From: Epiperipatus broadwayi
Lineage: Eukaryota > Onychophora > Udeonychophora > Euonychophora > Peripatidae
Assembly (NCBI GenBank): GCA_028023455.1
Contig: JAQFVV010000037.1
Span: forward strand, 994,001 to 1,058,000
Direction of reading: 5' to 3'
DNA: 64,000 nucleotides
In this document: positions 1-10,265 of the stretch, piece after piece
Layout of the letters: each line of letters starts with the position of its first letter
Numbering within the stretch: position 1 is the first letter of the stretch
Notes under the pieces: generated by a model
The model's database searches: none
What the model saw: only the letters and a program-made list of their open reading frames with translations
What the model was told of the DNA's origin: nothing
Program-made: the position numbers and the translations under genes

Positions 1-1399
1 CTTCGTTGAACTTTTTAAATCACTTTTCTATGATAATTATGATAGCTTACCTACAAGCCCAATAATTAGACTGATCATATTTTTAAAATATAAATGCTGA
101 TTAGCTTAATACCCACATCAGTGAGTTTTAAATAAAAAATATTATTGTTAATTAATGGAAATAAAATTATTGTGGATAATTACGTAGCTATATTTCATGC
201 ATTTATAATGTTCTACATAATCACTGAGATCATATTCTTACAGCAGTTCTTCATGAGTATGGGTCTTCTAATTCCAGAAGAAAACATGGAAAAAGGGTAG
301 GAAAATAAAGAACAGAAAGGTATAAATAAAATAAAAAAAGAGAAAATATTGTAATCAAAGATAGAAGTGTGATTACACAAATACAGCTTAATTACATAGT
401 CGCAATTAGAATGGAATGATATGTGATGGGATAAAGCCATGAGTCCTATACCAGTCTAAAGTGAAATGAAAAAAAAAAAAACAATAATGGAAAAAGATTT
501 AGAGCAAGACTGAAAATATTTTGTGTTAGATATCATATCTAGATTTTAATAACGCATCATCCTCTCCTTCAAGATAGATATTCCTAACCTTTTATGGTCC
601 AATTTTCTTTGGTAATTTTTTTATAATAACAGAACTTTGTTTTTTGGAAATAATACATATTTAGCAATTTTTAATATTAAAAAAAAAAATTGAAATGGAT
701 TTTGATTTTTTTTTTTTTGCATAGTTCACTATGTAAATGGACATTTAAAAGTAAATTCGAAATTCTTTTAATCACTTCTCACTCATCTGGATAGAGTATG
801 TTTTAAATGTGAACCATTGTTCCCTCTCTAATTAAATGCAGTTTAAAAGATAGTTTTATTTTTATAAGAATAATAAACATAAATATACAACATTTACTAT
901 CCAAGTTAATTTAGCCATTGTTGAACATATGAAAAAAGATACTATAATCATTGAGATTAATTATGTAAAAATTGATTTTGTATATATAAAAAGGTATGTA
1001 AATATAATTATATATTTACATAAAAATTAATAAAGCAAGTCATGTGCATTTACATAAAATAAATTTATAAAAAACATTAGGATGAAATGAAAACAATTAC
1101 ATTGACCTGAAAGGCAGAATGAGATAACTAACAGATTACTGCATCATCACATGTTATCTCTTAGCATCACATAGATCTGCACTGTAAACTTTTAATGATT
1201 TCTAACTATTAAGATGCACATATGATTCTTTCTGTAAACAATATATACTTTGAATGAACTCTGCATTAATCTGATATAGGGATGTATTTTTTGGTAAAAT
1301 TTAATGCAGTTTTCTTTTTAAATATGTTTTAAAAAAATCAAATAAATTGTACTACAATAATATTACATAGCAACTATTTTTTTACTTTTTATAATTTAG
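1..1399 (+). other. Intronic sequence upstream of the first visible exon
   Basis: AT-rich sequence with homopolymer A and T runs. I see no splice-bounded open frame with coding character and no repeat family seen elsewhere in the window. The last bases form a polypyrimidine-rich tract ending in TTTAG at 1399, the acceptor of the next exon. It is inferred to be intron of the same gene because the exon at 1400 begins inside a protein. Confidence 0.6.
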
Positions 1400-1520
1400 A
1401 AATATTTAGAAGTTGAAGATGCCATTGAAGAAGAAAGGCAAGACTTAATGGGTAAAGTTGATAGTTTGGAGTCTATTGTTCGGATGCTGGAACTCAAATC
1501 TCGGAATTCTTCAGATCATG
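1400..1520 (+). CDS. MAPK8IP3/SPAG9: JIP3/JIP4-like scaffold protein, internal coiled-coil exon
   Basis: This exon encodes 40 codons plus one base (starting KYLEVEDAIEEERQDL, ending ELKSRNSSDH). The charged, heptad-like pattern with spaced L, V and I is a coiled coil. The ED-A-EEER-L and ML-ELK-RN blocks match the N-terminal coiled coil of JIP3/JIP4 proteins, which link kinesin-1 and dynein/dynactin to vesicle cargo and scaffold JNK signalling in the cytoplasm, especially in axons. The acceptor is TTTAG before 1400 and the donor is GTAAAT from 1521. The exon ends after the first base of a codon, which is completed exactly by the exon at 58281. A second AG at 1408-1409 could serve as an alternative acceptor, but the upstream one keeps more of the family-like sequence. 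The family is recognised with good confidence. Assignment to JIP3 versus JIP4 is not meaningful if the animal has a single ortholog. Confidence 0.85.
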
Positions 1521-1623
1521 GTAAATATTTTATTAAAATTTTATATTTCTAAGGTTATTTAATGTCTTCACTATCTTTTCATTGCTCATTTTAATATAAT
1601 AACATTCTTTTTCTTTTTTGCAT

Positions 1624-1908
1624 TTTTTCAAGCAAATTTACTTTATTTCCTTCTGTTTCAATCTAACCTGCAACCTTCATCAGAGATCTGTAAATATTAT
1701 ATTACATTGCATTATAAAGTACTAAATATCAACTCCACATTTGTTTGTGCGCAGGTGTAATTACTTCAAATACAAAAATAAAATGTATTTGAATTTGAAA
1801 TTTAACATCTTATAATGCAATGTAATATAATAAAATATTCACAGAGCTGTTGAAGGCTGCAGATTTACCTGAAACAGAAGGAAATAAAAATAAATTTACT
1901 TGAAAAAG
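1624..1908. repeat. Foldback repeat near the intron 5' end
   Basis: Two arms of about 90 bp (1624-1717 and 1810-1908) are inverted copies of each other, with a loop of about 90 bp. Anchors are TTTCCTTCTGTTTCA on the left and TGAAACAGAAGGAAA on the right, plus ATTACATTGCATTATAA against TTATAATGCAATGTAAT. The arms have diverged by small substitutions. It begins about 100 bases after the splice donor. The family is not recognised. Confidence 0.8.
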
Positions 1909-3405
1909 TATAGAAAAAGAGTGGTATTATTGAATTTTAAAAGTTTTAAGATACTTATATATATGTAATTAATTTCTGTTATTAATACTTTGATACTTTT
2001 AATTTTTAAATCTATGAATTTAGATATTTCATATGAGTAAAGACTTAATTTATATAAAATTTAAAATTTTTGAAAGATTCAAAAATATATTGAAAAAAAA
2101 AAGGGAATTATGATGAAATAAATTTCATAAAGAAAGGGCAAATCTTGAATGTTTTTACTTTTAATTTAAAGTCATCATCAAATGAATATTGCATTATTCT
2201 AAACATGATATCTAGTTAAAAGGAATGTATATTGTCAAGATTAATTTATTTAAGAGTTAAAATGATATGTTTGGTGCTTTTATTAAATATTATATCAATA
2301 TATTGCAACTCTATATATCATGCATCATCACTCTTTCCTGTTTAAAATGTCACTTATGTGTATGTCCAGTTCATAATTCATTTTGTTTAATTACAGTTTA
2401 TAATGTATTTATTAACTATAATGTGTTTTGTGATCTCACAAATTTTTTTATTTATGTATCTAAATATATCAAGTTAAAATGTCAGTAATAAAGAAACGAT
2501 ATATATTTAATTAGTGTTGTTTTATATTTTTGGATATGCATATTTAATTCAGTATGTTAAAATACTTTTTAAATGGATTATTTTTTTATGGTATGATCTA
2601 TATCATTTAGAATCTTATATTAATAAAATTTAAAATGTGTCCTTCAACTTTCTGCAACTCACAGACTTCATTATTTTAGCATGATTTATAATTTATTTAA
2701 TAATATTTTTAAATTTTTTTTGGAATATATACCAATTAAAAAGCACCTAAGCAATAATGTAAATAATCTAAGAAATATATACACTCATTTGAAATTAGAA
2801 TCAAAGAAAAATATATAATTCAGTACATACTACATCTTTAATTAATAAAGCTAATTACCCTAGTAACATGCTTTGTTTTGTTTTTATCATAGACAAACAA
2901 CACTACTTAATTTGTGATGTATATTGATCTTTAAAAAAGATTACAATTATTAAGTGAAAAGGGGATGAACTAAATAAATTACTGAATAAAATAACTACAT
3001 TTTTCAAAGTTAAAGGCATCAAATTGCTTACTGGAGTGAAGAATCAAATCACTGAATAAGTTTGCCTGCAAATGGGACCGGTTTTAATTTTAAAATTATA
3101 TTAATCAAAACTAGCACATTCCTGAGCAGACCAATGATTCTTCTTTCTCACTTAGTAATTGATGAAATATTTTTTAAAAAATTTAACAAAACTAATAATA
3201 GCTCAATGCAGTGGTAGAGTGAGTTTTTGAAATGAGTTTTCCAATGGATTGTAGTGCTGGCTGGCCTTCAGCTCTTGAAACTTTTATGAACTTTAGAGCA
3301 ATAAAAACTTGATTATTTATCTAAAAATAAGCAGTGAAAAATGCTTTTTCTTATACTATTAATTAAAACAATCTATATTGTTTTCAGAAAATATTTACAT
3401 ATATA
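1909..3405. other. AT-rich intron, nothing recognised
   Basis: Low-complexity A/T sequence with scattered short runs. An open frame of 73 codons at 2267-2488 (+) has A/T-driven composition (F, Y, I, C rich) and no domain signal. I see no repeat family member here. Confidence 0.5.
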
Positions 3406-3411
3406 TATACA

Positions 3412-4012
3412 AAATTGCATATAATATATGCAGGATTCGAACTCAGACTTTCATACGACCCGCTACTCTCAGTGCCATCTCATATTGCTGACCCACCTGA
3501 TCACACACATGTTGAAAAGATAAATAATCACCAATATACGTATTTCATTCTAAATCAGCAACCATCAGTTGGTCTAAATTATTATCCTCACACTATACAA
3601 CCAGTGCTCAGCTTTTTATTAAGATAGCCAATCTTCCGACTTTAATGGACAGGCTTCAAACTATTCCAACTCACAACTCTTCAGCCTTCCATTTCATTGA
3701 AAATCTGATGATGGAATGTTCAAAGCCCAATGAAATGGAAGGCTGAAGAGTTGTGAGTTGGAATAGTTTGAAGCCTGTTCATTAAAGTATGAAGATTGGC
3801 TATCTTAATATAAAGCTGAGCACTAATTGTATATATGTGTGAGGATAGTAATCTAGACCAACTGATGATTGCTGGTTTAGCATGAAATACATATATTGGT
3901 GATTATTTATCTTTTCAACATGTGTGTGATCAGGTGAGTCAGCAATATGAGATTGCACTGAGAATAGTGGGTCGTGTGAAAGTCTGAGTTCGAATCCTGC
4001 ATATATTACATA
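3412..4012. repeat. F1 SINE-like inverted pair (about 285-bp arms)
   Basis: Left arm 3412-3699 and right arm 3729-4012 are near-identical inverted copies around a loop of about 29 bp. Read from the right arm outwards, each unit ends with GAGTTCGAATCCTGC, an excellent match to a tRNA T-arm / RNA polymerase III B box, so the unit looks tRNA-derived at that end. The body carries the core CATCAGTTGGTC found in all F1 and F2 copies. Short open frames on both arms (70 and 79 codons) encode mirror-related peptides simply because the arms are copies, so I do not call genes. Confidence 0.85.
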
Positions 4013-4114
4013 TATAAATGCAGGTTTAAGCCTGTACAATGTATTAAAATTTCATATAGTAAAATTAATAATTATAAAAATTTTCAGGAGTGTAATGGGG
4101 GCTATAATAAACAA

Positions 4115-4796
4115 ATATATTATTAAATGATATTTCTGTAATGTAATTTTTATTTCACTACTCTCAGGAACTGATTTCTATCTGCTTTTAACACGTTGTG
4201 GAAGGGTATAATCATAAACATATGACTAAAGACATGATGAACCAGCACTCATCAGTTGGCCCATATTACAGTCTCTTACACATATCATTATCATTGCTCA
4301 ATATATATAGATAATCAATTACTACAGTTTAATTGAAGTGTCAAACTTGCTACCCTCACAATCTTGACACAAATCAGTTATTGGAAGTAAGTATACTAAT
4401 AATTTTTATTAGTCATTCATTAGATTAAAGATTATTCATTTAATGAAGATTATTTCTGTAGTTTAATTTTCACTAAACCACTTTCATGCAAGATAGGGAC
4501 TATACTTCCATTATGCGATTTGTGCCAAAGTGGTGAAGACAGCAAGTTTGAAACTCATCAGTTAGACTGTAGTAATTGGCTATATATATATATATATATT
4601 GAAACAATGATAAAGATATGTGCAAGAGTTTGTGGTTTGAGCCAACTTATAAGTGCTGGTTCAGCATGGTATTAAAAGCAGATAGAAAACAATCCCTAGT
4701 TTGCATGAGAGTGGTATAGTAAAAATTACACTACAGAAATATTATTCTTTAAGTGTATAATCTCTAGTCTAATGAATGACTAATAAAAATCAGAAA
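4115..4796. repeat. F2 SINE-like inverted pair
   Basis: The left half starts near ATATTTCTGTAATGTAA and the right half ends with the inverse (TACAGAAATATTATT), followed by CTCTAGTCTAATGAATGA. Paired inner blocks include AATTACTACAGTTTAATTGA at 4319 against ACTGTAGTAATTGG near 4567, and the core AGCACTCATCAGTTGGCCCA on the left. The same family occurs singly at 52975-53325 and split at 55770-57140. F2 shares the CATCAGTTGG core with F1 but has different ends. Confidence 0.75.
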
Positions 4797-4839
4797 AGCC
4801 AAGAAGCAGGGATTATGGATTAATGGTCTTTCTACGTGT
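4797..4839. other. Spacer between F2 and F3 foldbacks
   Basis: Short unassigned sequence, slightly less AT-rich than its surroundings. Confidence 0.3.
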
Positions 4840-5595
4840 ATTATAATAGTAAATTGATAAAAAATCAAGTCAGATATCATATGACCTAATTTTAATAAAG
4901 CTCGTATTTACAAATGTTATATATAGAGTATGTAAAAACAAACTCTTAACAAGCTTTAATACCCTCAACCCCAGACTGCAGTTTCTGCATCTAGCGTCAT
5001 CAGTGAGGTGTTAGGGATTAAAAATACTAGAACTAGTCTAGCATTTTATCAATGCCTAACTATTGAGAAGAAAATCTGAAACTTTCAGACATTTAAATGT
5101 CCAAAAATCCAGCTATCTAACTCAAATAGCTGTATGGGACTGAACTAAATTCAGATACACCATATATTAATAACTCTAGCAATATAAAATTTCCAAAGCC
5201 TTAATAGCAAAAACTAAAATTAAATTGATAAAAAATCAAGTCAGCTAAGAGATCTGACTTGATTTTTTATCAATTTAATTTTAGTTTTTGCTATTAAGGC
5301 TTTGGCGATTTTATATTGCTAGAGCTATTAATATATGGTGTATCTGAATTTAGTTCAGTCCCATATGGCTATTTGAGTTAGATAGCTGGATTTTTGGACA
5401 TTTAAATGTCTGAAAGTTTCGGATTTTCTTTTCAATAGTTAGGCATTGATAAAATGCTAGACTAGTTCTAGTATTTTTAATCCCTAACACCTCACTGACG
5501 ACGCTAGATGCAGAAACCGCGGTCTGGGATTGAGGGTATTAAAGCTTGTTAAGAGTTTGTTTTTACGTACTCTATATATAACATTATAATAGTAA
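4840..5595. mobile_element. F3 palindromic element with 13-bp target-site duplication
   Basis: A near-perfect palindrome of about 330-bp arms (4915-5244 and 5254-5582) with a 9-base loop. An extra unpaired 62-bp left end (4853-4914) starts with the same ATTGATAAAAAATCAAGTCA sequence as the palindrome centre. The whole unit is flanked by the direct repeat ATTATAATAGTAA at 4840-4852 and 5583-5595. A 13-bp duplication fits LINE-type target-primed insertion better than a cut-and-paste transposon. A second copy of the family lies at 45966-46467. There is no coding capacity. The arms differ at few positions, suggesting a young element or arm homogenisation. Confidence 0.85.
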
Positions 5596-6060
5596 TATGA
5601 TAAAGCTGATAGTTATTATTATCATCATCATCTAAACTTACCATGTAATAATAATAAAAGAGTTTATATTGATTTGTTATATTAAATAAAAATAATCAAA
5701 TAGTTAATCATTTGAGAAATCATGTGACATTTGAGTAGCAAAAATGATAGATTTCGCTTTGATTCAATGGACTTTAGCTCTTCAGTCCATCACTTTACCA
5801 CAACTACACAGAGGATATATTATATTTATTTATGTAGATTTAGGTGATGCTGTAATCATAAAAAAGATAACTGTATATATAACTTTTATTTTAATTATAG
5901 GAATTAATTTTCTATTATTTTGTAATATTCTTCAGAAAAACTGCATAGTGATTTTCTAATAGTTTATTTCAATACATTGTTATGTGAGATAAAGATCTTT
6001 CGAAATGAAATATGAGTCAATTTTAAAAGCTGTAATTAAATTCCCTTACTAATAACTTTA
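5596..6060. other. AT-rich intron, nothing recognised
   Basis: Contains a short ATT/ATC triplet run near 5610-5635 and a 71-codon open frame (5744-5959) with no domain signal. No repeat family was identified. Confidence 0.45.
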
Positions 6061-6067
6061 TTATACA

Positions 6068-6885
6068 ATATTTTCTATAATTCTTAAACATTCATTGACC
6101 CCTAGTTTGGTTGAAAAAATAAAACAATAAATAAATATAAACTAATTAATAGCACTGAGCTAGCTTTCGGCAAAATACTGCCAAAAACATAGTGCTGAAT
6201 AAAATTATGCAGTACTGCTACATTTATATAATATGTAAATGAGGCACAGTATTCAAATAAGGCCATTAGATATTCCATTTTCCAGGCAATAGAGCACACG
6301 AATCCTTTTTGTTGATGGAATGTGGATCTTTTGCAATTGTCCAAGCCTCTTTGTACTTTCTTTTTCTATCATCTCTTTCTGAGCCAACTGTTCTAACGTT
6401 GGATGGAGAAGAATCCATGGCACGTTCATAGTCAAGAAAGATAGATCTGTATTCAGTCTTTTGTTTAGCTCTGATGTATAGGTATTATGTTGGGCAATTC
6501 TCATGGATCTATTTGCATGAAATTACCCTTAATACACAAAGCTGTAGGATGAGTTAAAACATGCAGTTTTATAGACCACCTGAGAAGCATGCTCCATGGG
6601 TATTTAGTCTTTGGTATTGTTCAACAAATTGTAAAGAGATGACGGCGATCTAAAATTAACCCTGTACATGTTAGTGCAAATCTTTCTAAGGTTATTTGCA
6701 TTATGTGGAACATAAGGAAGACTTATCCGCACTTTACGCATATTCTTAATGCATTTAACTTTTTTTACATTGGTGCAGTGTTTTGCCAAAAGCTAGCTCA
6801 GTGCTATTAATTAGTTTATATTTATAGTTTTAGCTTTTCAACCAAACTTAAGATCAACGAGTGTTTAAGAATTATATTGTTTGTT
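6068..6885. mobile_element. Non-autonomous element with about 110-bp terminal inverted repeats
   Basis: The outer ends are inverted copies: TATAATTCTTAAACA on the left and TGTTTAAGAATTATA on the right, continuing through AGTTTGGTTGAAAA against TTTTCAACCAAACT and into TTAATAGCACTGAGCTAGCT against AGCTAGCTCAGTGCTATTAA. The arms extend to about 6183 and from about 6775. The interior (about 590 bp) has open frames on the minus strand (6102-6344 and 6253-6504) without a recognisable domain. The structure is that of a MITE-like DNA transposon or another foldback. No convincing target-site duplication is visible. Confidence 0.7.
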
Positions 6886-7740
6886 GAAAAGAGTTAGTAA
6901 GTTGAGATTTAATATTTTGTATAATAACTTAGAGCTTATTAAAAAATAAGGTTTTTCTTTAAAACAGTTTTTAGTCTGAAAACAGGATTAAAAAATAATT
7001 TTGCTCATACTTTAAAAGATGTGTAATAGAAGTTGTGATGAAAGGTTACTGTTTTTTAACTTTTTTAAATAGTGAGTGGCACCCCAATTTGGTTTTTTTT
7101 CTTCACTCTATTCTTTATATACTTTAATCATAATATTGAATGTTGCTTTATATAATTGAATTATATTTTGTTATTAGTATCAACTACATCAATTGTAGAC
7201 TATGTTAATGCATTATATTAATCATATAATGTTTGTTCTGAGCATGTGCGTTTAAGTATCAATTCTTGTCATGTACAGACTGAAATAAACATAGAGATGT
7301 GTAAAACAAGAAATTCAAGAAGTAACATGCTTTTATTTTTATGAGTTGTAACCACTTCCTAATTTGCAAAATATAGATCATGAAGATAATTTAAAGGGGA
7401 AAAACATTGTTGTCATATTGTGCATTAATTCAAAACTTTGTTCATTTAATAAAAATAAAAAAAACTGGAATATTTACCAATCTGGAAATAGGTAGTAATG
7501 TTATTTACTTTACTGCAAATGCTGAATCAATACTGTATTTAAGTTCATAAAAATGCTTTTGTATCTACAGTCTCAGTTACTAAATTATTTATTTTTCTCT
7601 CATAAATATTATTCTTTAAAGCTGAATAAAACAAACTATAATATTTAAGCAACAGTCTCTATAGTTCAAGAACACAGAGGGGGGAAATGTGAATTTTGTT
7701 TATTATTTATCATATTTAAATACAAGTATATTATCTATAC
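6886..7740. other. AT-rich intron, nothing recognised
   Basis: No open frame of note, no inverted repeat and no family member seen. Confidence 0.45.
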
Positions 7741-7744
7741 TGAA

Positions 7745-8400
7745 CTTAATGTAATTAGAAGGGATTTGAACTCAGATTTTCAAGCTCTCTTCAGCTATTT
7801 ACTCCATCTTATACAACCATTATACATGATCACGTGTGTGAAAGATAAATGACTTCCAATATGTGTACTTCGTACTGAACCAGCACTTATCAGTTGGTCC
7901 AGATCATCCTTTCTCACACATATATGTAATCAGTGCTCAGTTTATATGAAGATAGTGCAAATCTTCAGACTTTAATAGGTAGGCTTCAATTTTCTCCAAC
8001 TTTTTAGCCATCCATATCATTGAAAATCTGGTGCTGGAATGCTCAAAGCCCTTGTTAATGCCAATCTCATTTTATATCTATGTTGACTTTCAGTCCACTC
8101 ATCAATTGGTCCAGGTCATCAGTGCTGGAATGCTCAAAGCCCTTGTTAATGCCAATCTCATTTTATATCTATGTTGACTTTCAGTCCACTCATCAATTGG
8201 TCCAGGTCATCATTTCTCACACATATCTGTAATCAGTGCTCGGTTTATATTAAGATAGCAAACCTTCAAACTTTAATGGGTAGGCTTCAATTTTCTCCAA
8301 CTTTTTAGCCATTCATATCATTGAAAATCTGATGCTGGAATGCTCAAAGCCCTTGGTGATACCAATCTCATTTTATACCCATGTTGACTTATTTATATAT
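7745..8400 (+). repeat. F1-related SINE fragment with an internal 91-bp duplication
   Basis: The first part carries the antisense T-arm-like GGATTTGAACTCAGA followed by the shared core CTTATCAGTTGGTCCAGA and the block ending ATTGAAAATCTG, in the same order as F1 left arms. The segment 8031-8121 is repeated directly at 8122-8212 with almost no change. A further diverged half-unit follows to about 8390. The arm is unpaired here, unlike the other F1 loci. Confidence 0.7.
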
Positions 8401-8480
8401 AAATTTAAGTAGAGAAGAAAGTGGGTTCCCATCTTTTACTCGTAGTTTGGGCTTGTGTTTTTGAATTGGGAGTTCCATGT

Positions 8481-8562
8481 GCAGTCATTATTACATCTGA
8501 TTGGCTGTCACATAAGCATTTTTAAGGCGCTTCTGTTGAAGGCTTTAGCCTTTCACGTTATT
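8481..8562 (+). repeat. F6 repeat fragment
   Basis: The stretch ACATCTGATTGGCTGTCA followed by a weaker match through ATAAG, GGCGC and GCCTTTCA aligns with the middle of the F6 unit arrayed at 40015-41150. It is an isolated, diverged piece. It keeps the perfect CTGATTGGCTG (inverted CCAAT-box) seen in that array. Confidence 0.6.
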
Positions 8563-9375
8563 ATCATATATACAATGTATAATAAGCTGATTTCTTTAAT
8601 ATGATTTCAACATTATGAATAAAATAAGAAAAAAATTATACAATAATGCATACAAATATTGTATTTAAATTAAGCATATATAAACTTTACAATTGAGAAA
8701 CTGATAAAAAAATAAAAAAACAAGGTTTAAGAATAGTCTATCTTTAAAAAAATATTACTTTACTATCTATTGATTAAACAGAGCATAATAATTATTTAGT
8801 GTTTTCCTGAAGGTTTGTGATGTATTTTAGTTATATATTTAGTTGGACTATTTGGAATATTTAAATAAGGTTAATTTTTTCTAACACTCATATTAGATGA
8901 TGGAAATAGTCCAACATATATATACAAATGATTATTTACTTGGCAAAGTGATTCCATTTTATATAATTGATTTGATCACAAGATAAACAATTTCATCATT
9001 CAAATATATATATCATTGGAGCTTTATATTTGTAAAAGAAGGAACATATATATAACATTATATATATATCTACGTACATAATCTAGAGATATGTGAGACA
9101 GGTTTCTGTTGAATAGGAATATATAAATTGTTAGAATTTTTTTTTGTATTCTCTTTTTATAAAGCTTAAGGTTTCTTTGAATTATAAGAATCACGAGTAA
9201 TGTTTCATTAATTTAAGCTGAATAAAGAAACAGCTATTTGAAAGCCTTCAGCAATTACAACCATTATACAGGGTATTCCTATTAAAAAATTTATATGACA
9301 TTTAATCAGTTTCAATTGGATACAGTTTCTTTCTATAAAGTGATTAAAAAGATATTAACTAATTTACAAATTTTA
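8563..9375. other. AT-rich intron, nothing recognised
   Basis: Includes several short (TA)n tracts (for example around 9000-9070). No repeat family or open frame of interest. Confidence 0.4.
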
Positions 9376-9481
9376 ATCACATAGAGGTCAGCGCAGTCGC
9401 CTTGCAAGCAAGCAGTTGTTTGCAGACGGTTGTTGTGGGTTCGCCTCCCAGCCGATGCTATGACATATGAAAAAAAAAAAT
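9376..9481 (+). repeat. F8 SINE, class II tRNA-like, with A tail
   Basis: Begins near GAGGTCAGCGC (A-box-like D-arm), continues through TTGCAAGCAAGCAGTTG to GTTGTGGGTTCGCCTCCC (B box / T arm) and ends in an A-run at 9470-9480. It matches the better preserved minus-strand copy at 17050-17149. The 5' end is truncated relative to that copy. It is not a functional tRNA gene: no acceptor stem pairing is visible. Confidence 0.7.
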
Positions 9482-9639
9482 TATATTTATTGCCAGATTT
9501 GAGTTATTACCACTCACTATGAAAACATAGCCTTATTTCTTCCTCAACTGATTTTAGACTGTTTTTGTTGTTGTTATTTTTAATAGTTGTTAATACAGAA
9601 AAGCCTACTTGTGTTATAAACCAGAGATTTTATCTAATT

Positions 9640-10265
9640 TAAGGAATACTTTGCCCAATGGTGATTGATTTTTGACTGGATTTGAATATCATTTTCAAGT
9701 GTTTCCTCTAACTTTCACACATACATCCTGTATTGAATCTTTTAAATTGTCTTTCAAAACGTCATTCTATTTAAAATGCTCAACACCAAAATTAGCGTTA
9801 AATTTAACAAGTAAGTTTCTGGAGAAGTCTATTGGAAAATTCGATTTTGAAGGAAAAATTTAGATTTAACTCAACTTTGCTGACTGAACGAGGGTGTCTG
9901 GTTTCAGGGAGAGTCCCTGGGGGCCTAAATCCTAGTTCCTATGCAGGTTGGGGCTGGGAGGAGAGTGCTGTGGGTATCGTTACCCGAATTGGATATCTTG
10001 TTCAATTTATTACCAATAACAACATTATACATTGCAGTTTAGTGAGTGTATTGTAAGCCATAGACTTTATATAATAAATTAATAAATTATTTACTCAACA
10101 GTGAGTGTTAATGGACTATATTTGAACATTTGATTTCAAGTGTTGCTCTGATTTTCACTCATACATTTTACATTGAATCTCTTACAGAGTCTCTCACAGT
10201 CATTTTAATAACAGTGCGGAACTTTGCAAATCATCGCTAATTTTCGCATTTTGACTATTAACAAT
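9640..10265 (+). repeat. Pair of diverged direct repeats around a GC-richer insert
   Basis: The segment from about 9645 (AATGGTGATTGATTTTTGAC, then TTTTCAAGTGTTTCC, CACACATACAT, TTGAATCTTTTA) recurs from about 10100 (TTAATGGACTATATTTGAAC, TTTCAAGTGTTGCTC, CACTCATACAT, TTGAATCTCTTA). The copies are about 150 bp each and visibly diverged. Between them, 9890-10060 is distinctly GC-richer and contains GGGAGAGTCCCTGGGGGCC. Its origin is unknown. Confidence 0.55.

Noticed and set aside
1408-1520. Alternative start of the first exon at 1410 using the second AG
   Set aside because: The upstream AG at 1398-1399 has the better pyrimidine context. The shorter exon would also shift the reading frame at the upstream junction by one base, which cannot be tested here.
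3415-4039. Two similar small peptides encoded on opposite strands (70 and 79 codons), and further ones at 23806-24460
   Set aside because: They are translations of F1 repeat copies in inverted orientation. The similarity comes from the repeat, and there is no start context or conserved domain.
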